DNA of 15,725 nt from an uncultured Collinsella sp. (GTDB taxonomy: Bacteria > Actinomycetota > Coriobacteriia > Coriobacteriales > Coriobacteriaceae), in NCBI GenBank assembly GCA_900551365.1, contig URVZ01000038.1, positions 1 through 15,725 on the forward strand, written 5' to 3'. How positions within the stretch are numbered: the first letter of the stretch is position 1; every line of letters starts with the position of its first letter. The translations under genes were made by a program, and so were the position numbers. Under the pieces are notes generated by a model. The model was not told the DNA's origin, searched no databases, and worked only from the letters and a program-made list of their open reading frames with translations. This document shows positions 12,540-15,725 of the stretch, one piece after another.

Positions 12540-13967
12540 ATTGCAGAGCGCCCCCATTAGCTGCAATTCCAAGGTATTAAGCACTTCCGGACTCAGGTCG
12601 TCATACTGGACAAGAATTTGAGTTGAGTTTTCAGGGACAGATGCGCCATCGGCACACCAATAACAGTCACTGATATCGATAAACGGAATACCCGAGCGCG
12701 TGAGAGCCCGCGCAAAAGAGCTTCCGCCCGTTCCGCGCTCCGCAACCACAGTGCAGTAAAGACCCGCGTCTGCATGCTCGATCGAGACTTCCCCTGCCGG
12801 AAACGCCTTCCGCACAAGCGCCGCCAGGCCATCGCGCGCCTCGCGAGCGCGCACGCGCACGCGGTTCACATGTCGCTCGTAATCACCCGATTCCAGTAAA
12901 CGCGCCAAAGCAACCTGGTCAACAGAGCTCACCGACGAGGCGTAAAAACCAAGGTTGCGCCTAAACCGCTCCATTAGTTCATCGGGCAACACCATGTACG
13001 CTAGACGCAACGCCGATGACAGGCTCTTCGAAAACGTGTTGGTGTAAATAACCGACTGGGCGGCATCGATCGATGCGAGCGCGGGAATCGGCTTGCCGGC
13101 AAGGCGAAACTCACAATCAAAATCATCTTCGATGAGATATCGACCCGGCCGTTCGGCGGCCCAGCTCAGCAGCGCATAGCGACGCGCAATGCTCGTCACA
13201 AGACCGGTGGGATACTGATGCGACGGCATAAGGTGAAGGATATCGGTCCCAGTTTTCTGCAGAGCGCTCAGGTCCACGCCGTCATCATCCAACAGGATAT
13301 GTCGAACTTTGCAACCCATAGCCTGATAGATGCGCGTCAGACGCAAATAGCCCGGATCCTCAACCGCATACACCTTGTCCGCGCCAAGCAGCTGAACCAA
13401 CATGGTATCGAGCAGCTGGGCGCCCGCACCGATAACAATGTTGTCGGGGTCGACATTCATACCCCTCGTCCCGCGCAGATGATGAGCAATTGCGCATCGT
13501 AGCCGAACGGTGCCCTGTACCGGTGCGGGCGAAAAGATCTCGCGCTCGTCTTCGGATGCCAGCGTCGCCCGCAGTGAGCTTTGCCAAAGCCGCGCCGCCT
13601 CCAAAGCGGAAGGAGAAAGTGCGTCGAATTGCTCGACCCGCCCGCGGACATCATGCGCGCTGGGGTCCACAGAGACGGCATCTCGGTCGATGCCCTCCGA
13701 AGCCAAAGGCAAAACCGGTGCATCCGGAAGCTTGCAAGCGTAGTAGCCACGCCGCGGCTTTGAGCAAATATAGCCCTCGGCAAGTAGCTGGCTATATGCA
13801 TTCTCGATAGTAATGACACTGATTCCCAGATGACTGGCAAAGGCGCGCTTAGACGGCAAATGCTCCCCCGCCACAATGCGTCCAGCTACGATATCATCTC
13901 GAATTTGCTGGTAAACATACTCATAGAGCGATGCTTCGCCGCGTTTTTCCAAATTGTAGTCAAGCAT
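12528..13967 (-). CDS. pdxR: MocR-family transcriptional regulator of pyridoxal phosphate synthesis
   Basis: This 479-aa protein fuses a GntR winged helix (residues about 12-78, with LPSKRAFASHLGISVITIENAY as the recognition region) to a fold-type I aminotransferase domain. PLP-contacting features are DDFDCEF (281-287) and the Schiff-base lysine in TFSKSL (K314). MocR proteins next to pdxST sense PLP and typically activate pdxST and repress themselves. The divergent position beside pdxS makes PdxR the natural assignment. The frame begins with a TTG at 14000, but the ATG at 13967 has AGGTGG 7 bp upstream and is preferred. The last residues (LSE) and the TAG are encoded by repeat copy C, so the original C-terminus may have been slightly different. 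Confidence 0.9.
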   Translation of the reverse strand: MLDYNLEKRGEASLYEYVYQQIRDDIVAGRIVAGEHLPSKRAFASHLGISVITIENAYSQLLAEGYICSKPRRGYYACKLPDAPVLPLASEGIDRDAVSVDPSAHDVRGRVEQFDALSPSALEAARLWQSSLRATLASEDEREIFSPAPVQGTVRLRCAIAHHLRGTRGMNVDPDNIVIGAGAQLLDTMLVQLLGADKVYAVEDPGYLRLTRIYQAMGCKVRHILLDDDGVDLSALQKTGTDILHLMPSHQYPTGLVTSIARRYALLSWAAERPGRYLIEDDFDCEFRLAGKPIPALASIDAAQSVIYTNTFSKSLSSALRLAYMVLPDELMERFRRNLGFYASSVSSVDQVALARLLESGDYERHVNRVRVRAREARDGLAALVRKAFPAGEVSIEHADAGLYCTVVAERGTGGSSFARALTRSGIPFIDISDCYWCADGASVPENSTQILVQYDDLSPEVLNTLELQLMGALCNLSE

Positions 13968-14112
13968 GAGTTTGCCACCTGATCTTATCGAGCTGTTCAA
14001 TCTGGTATTAGTCTGACCTTATTATTATCTCGAAAACTGAGTATTTCGCCATACCCAGCTCCCAGATAGGATGTTCCGTCAAGCAATGCACATGCCAACC
14101 AAGGGAGCAACC
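13968..14112. promoter_or_regulatory. Divergent control region between pdxR and pdxS
   Basis: This 145-bp gap must hold both promoters and the PdxR sites. An AT-rich stretch (TTATTATTATC, about 14019-14029) lies in its middle. A loose pair, TTCAAT (13996-14001) with TTATTA at 17 bp, could serve pdxS. The segment 14004-14018 (GGTATTAGTCTGACC) is a weak dyad. CTGGTATTA and CTGAGTATT may be related half-sites. None of these is strong enough to call alone. Confidence 0.45.
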
Positions 14113-15003
14113 ATGCCAGAACAGACCAGCAAGGCCGATCGCGTCAAACTCAATCGCGAGCTCGCGCAGATGCTCAAGGGCGGCGTCATCATGGACGTCA
14201 CCACGCCCGAGCAGGCACGCGTCGCCGAAGAGGCGGGCGCCTGCGCCGTCATGGCACTCGAGCGCATTCCGGCCGACATCCGTGCCGCAGGCGGCGTCTC
14301 GCGCATGAGCGACCCCAAGATGATCAAGGGCATCCAGGAGGCCGTCTCCATCCCCGTCATGGCCAAGTGCCGCATCGGTCACATCGTCGAGGCGCAGGTC
14401 CTTCAGGCCATCGAGATCGACTACATCGATGAGTCCGAGGTTCTCTCCCCTGCCGATGACGTCTATCACATCGACAAGACCCAGTTTGACGTGCCGTTTG
14501 TCTGCGGCGCCCGCGATCTGGGCGAGGCGCTGCGCCGTGTTGCCGAGGGCGCCACGATGATCCGCACCAAGGGCGAGCCGGGCACGGGCGACGTCGTCCA
14601 GGCTGTACGCCACATGCGCAAGATCCAAAAGCAGATCCGTGACGTTGTTGCTCTGCGCGACGACGAGCTCTTTGAGGCAGCCAAGCAACTGCAGGTTCCG
14701 GTCGAGCTGGTGCGCGAGGTCCATGCCACGGGCAAGCTTCCCGTTGTGAACTTTGCCGCCGGCGGCGTAGCGACCCCTGCCGACGCCGCGCTGATGATGC
14801 AACTGGGCGCCGAGGGCGTCTTTGTCGGCTCGGGCATCTTTAAGAGCGGCGACCCCGCCAAGCGCGCCGCCGCCATCGTCAAGGCCGTGGCAAACTTCAC
14901 CGATGCCAAGCTCATCGCCGAGCTTTCGGAGGACTTGGGCGAGGCCATGGTGGGCATCAACGCCGACGAGATCGAAATCATCATGGAGGAGCGCGGACGC
15001 TAG
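14113..15003 (+). CDS. pdxS: Pyridoxal 5'-phosphate synthase, synthase subunit PdxS
   Basis: This 296-aa subunit builds PLP directly from ribose 5-phosphate, glyceraldehyde 3-phosphate and ammonia in the deoxyxylulose-5-phosphate-independent pathway. It forms a TIM-barrel dodecamer that takes ammonia from PdxT. The catalytic residues are recognisable: D28 in IMDVTTPEQ, K85 in MAKCRIGH and K153 in IRTKGEPGTGD (the equivalents of Bacillus D24, K81 and K149). The frame extends to 14071, but the ATG at 14113 has AAGGGAG 5 bp upstream and gives the normal N-terminus. It is followed by pdxT after 20 bp and is divergent from pdxR. Codon bias is strong, consistent with good expression. Confidence 0.98.
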   Translation: MPEQTSKADRVKLNRELAQMLKGGVIMDVTTPEQARVAEEAGACAVMALERIPADIRAAGGVSRMSDPKMIKGIQEAVSIPVMAKCRIGHIVEAQVLQAIEIDYIDESEVLSPADDVYHIDKTQFDVPFVCGARDLGEALRRVAEGATMIRTKGEPGTGDVVQAVRHMRKIQKQIRDVVALRDDELFEAAKQLQVPVELVREVHATGKLPVVNFAAGGVATPADAALMMQLGAEGVFVGSGIFKSGDPAKRAAAIVKAVANFTDAKLIAELSEDLGEAMVGINADEIEIIMEERGR

Positions 15004-15023
15004 TCCGGCAGAAAGGATCGCAC

Positions 15024-15611
15024 ATGAGCGATTATGCAGACCAAACGGTCGCCGTGCTGGCGGTCCAAGGCGCATTTGCCGAGCACGAGGCAAGACTATC
15101 CGAGCTGGGCGCGCGCTGTATTGAGCTGAGGCAGGCGGCTGATTTGAAGCCGGACTTTGACCGTCTGGTACTTCCCGGCGGCGAGTCTACCGTTCAAGGG
15201 AAGCTGCTTGATGAGTTGGGCATGCTCGAGGAGCTTCGCACCCGCATTGTTGAAGGCATGCCCGTCCTGGGCACCTGCGCCGGCCTGATTCTGCTGGCTC
15301 ACGACCTTGCCGCCCATGACGATAAGGGCACGCCGCGCCTGGCAACCATGGATGTACTTGTCGAGCGCAATGCCTACGGCAGGCAGCTCGGCAGCTTTCG
15401 AACCAAGGGGCAGCTAGCCGGCATCGACGGTGAAGTGCCGCTGACGTTTATCCGCGCGCCCCGCATCGTCGAGGTCCACGGCGATGCCGAGGCCCTGGCC
15501 GAAGTCGATGGCCGCATCGTCGCCGCCCGCCAAGACAACCAGCTCGGCGTAACCTTCCACCCCGAACTCGACGAAGACACCCGCCTCCACGAACTGTTCC
15601 TACAAATGTAG
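15024..15611 (+). CDS. pdxT: Pyridoxal 5'-phosphate synthase, glutaminase subunit PdxT
   Basis: This 195-aa class I glutamine amidotransferase hydrolyses glutamine and passes ammonia to PdxS. Diagnostic motifs are AVQGAFAEH (13-21), PGGEST (51-56), the nucleophile in LGTCAGL (C85) and the catalytic pair in FHPEL (H179, E181). The ATG at 15024 has AAAGGAT 5 bp upstream. The 20-bp gap after pdxS marks a two-gene operon. The gene is full length. No classical U-run terminator follows; instead a palindromic repeat begins 13 bp after the stop. Confidence 0.98.
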   Translation: MSDYADQTVAVLAVQGAFAEHEARLSELGARCIELRQAADLKPDFDRLVLPGGESTVQGKLLDELGMLEELRTRIVEGMPVLGTCAGLILLAHDLAAHDDKGTPRLATMDVLVERNAYGRQLGSFRTKGQLAGIDGEVPLTFIRAPRIVEVHGDAEALAEVDGRIVAARQDNQLGVTFHPELDEDTRLHELFLQM

Positions 15612-15624
15612 GCAGAACAGAAAC

Positions 15625-15688
15625 GAGAGTGGATAATCTCCCACTTTGAGCCTGAATGCGAGCCCAAACTGGGAGATTATCCACTCTC
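15625..15688 (+). repeat. 64-bp palindromic repeat after pdxT
   Basis: The arms GAGAGTGGATAATCTCCCA (15625-15643) and its exact complement (15670-15688) give 19 perfect pairs. The 26-nt spacer continues pairing in part (TTTG/CAAA, GC/GC). There is no T-run on either side. It may stabilise or end the pdxST transcript, or be a dispersed REP/MITE-like element. Confidence 0.85.
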
Positions 15689-15697
15689 ATGCTATGT

Positions 15698-15724
15698 AGT
15701 CGTTGGGGACGTTCTTAAACGACT
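15698..15724. repeat. Second palindrome at the right edge
   Basis: AGTCGTT (15698-15704) and AACGACT (15718-15724) are perfect inverted repeats around GGGGACGTTCTTA. They lie 9 bp beyond the previous palindrome. The true extent cannot be judged because the window ends one base later. Confidence 0.5.
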
Positions 15725-15725
15725 G

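Noticed and set aside
14008..15093. Minus-strand ORF of 361 codons opposite pdxS
   Set aside because: It is an antisense shadow; pdxS catalytic motifs and codon bias define the + frame.
15687..15725. Partial minus-strand frame entering from the right edge (12 codons then TGA)
   Set aside because: The stretch is fully accounted for by the palindrome at 15698-15724, a second frame is also open, and 12 codons are too few to support a gene.

Overview
The window looks like a chromosomal segment of a gut Coriobacteriia (Actinomycetota), most probably Collinsella or a close relative. This rests on the high GC content with G/C-ending codons, a Ski2-like helicase with a DUF3516-type C-terminus (an actinobacterial architecture), a coriobacterial-style AbiEi/DUF559-like protein, and a reverse-type rubrerythrin with its rubredoxin domain at the N-terminus. 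The genus is inferred from recall, not from a search. No tRNA, rRNA, CRISPR array, transposase or origin was seen.

Layout. (1) 1-2977: the right part of an inverted-repeat element (copy A), then a DEAD/DEAH-box helicase on + with a strong terminator. (2) 2995-6349, all on -: in order of transcription a 27-aa holin-like toxin peptide, a stand-alone HIRAN protein, an unannotated 59-aa acidic/basic protein, a calcineurin-like phosphoesterase, a palindromic repeat fused to a terminator, and a coiled-coil DUF2130 protein. (3) 6413-9098: a two-gene operon on - encoding an iron-dependent alcohol dehydrogenase and an aldehyde dehydrogenase, behind a 16-bp operator-like palindrome. (4) 9253-10929: a phage Gp37/Gp68-like (DUF5131) protein, then a reverse rubrerythrin with a good promoter, a structured leader and a terminator, both on +. 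(5) 10996-12539: a PD-(D/E)XK-like, AbiEi/DUF559-type protein on -, framed by two direct copies (B and C) of the element also seen at 1-112. (6) 12528-15611: a MocR-type regulator (pdxR) divergent from pdxS-pdxT, the deoxyxylulose-5-phosphate-independent pyridoxal phosphate synthase. (7) 15625-15725: two further palindromic repeats.

How the genes fit together. The alcohol and aldehyde dehydrogenases should interconvert alcohol, aldehyde and acid. The rubrerythrin is a peroxide-detoxifying enzyme typical of strict anaerobes. PdxR, PdxS and PdxT form a classic cofactor-biosynthesis locus with its own regulator. The - strand block 2995-6029 carries several nucleic-acid-related domains (HIRAN, DUF2130, phosphoesterase) without an assignable joint function.

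The most unusual content is non-coding. A 121-123-bp imperfect palindrome occurs three times in one orientation. Its outer arm, read inward, has stop codons in all three frames, and two unrelated genes terminate inside copies of it. At least three other palindromic families sit at gene 3' ends. A likely type I toxin peptide has its Shine-Dalgarno in a 6-bp hairpin and a possible convergent small RNA.
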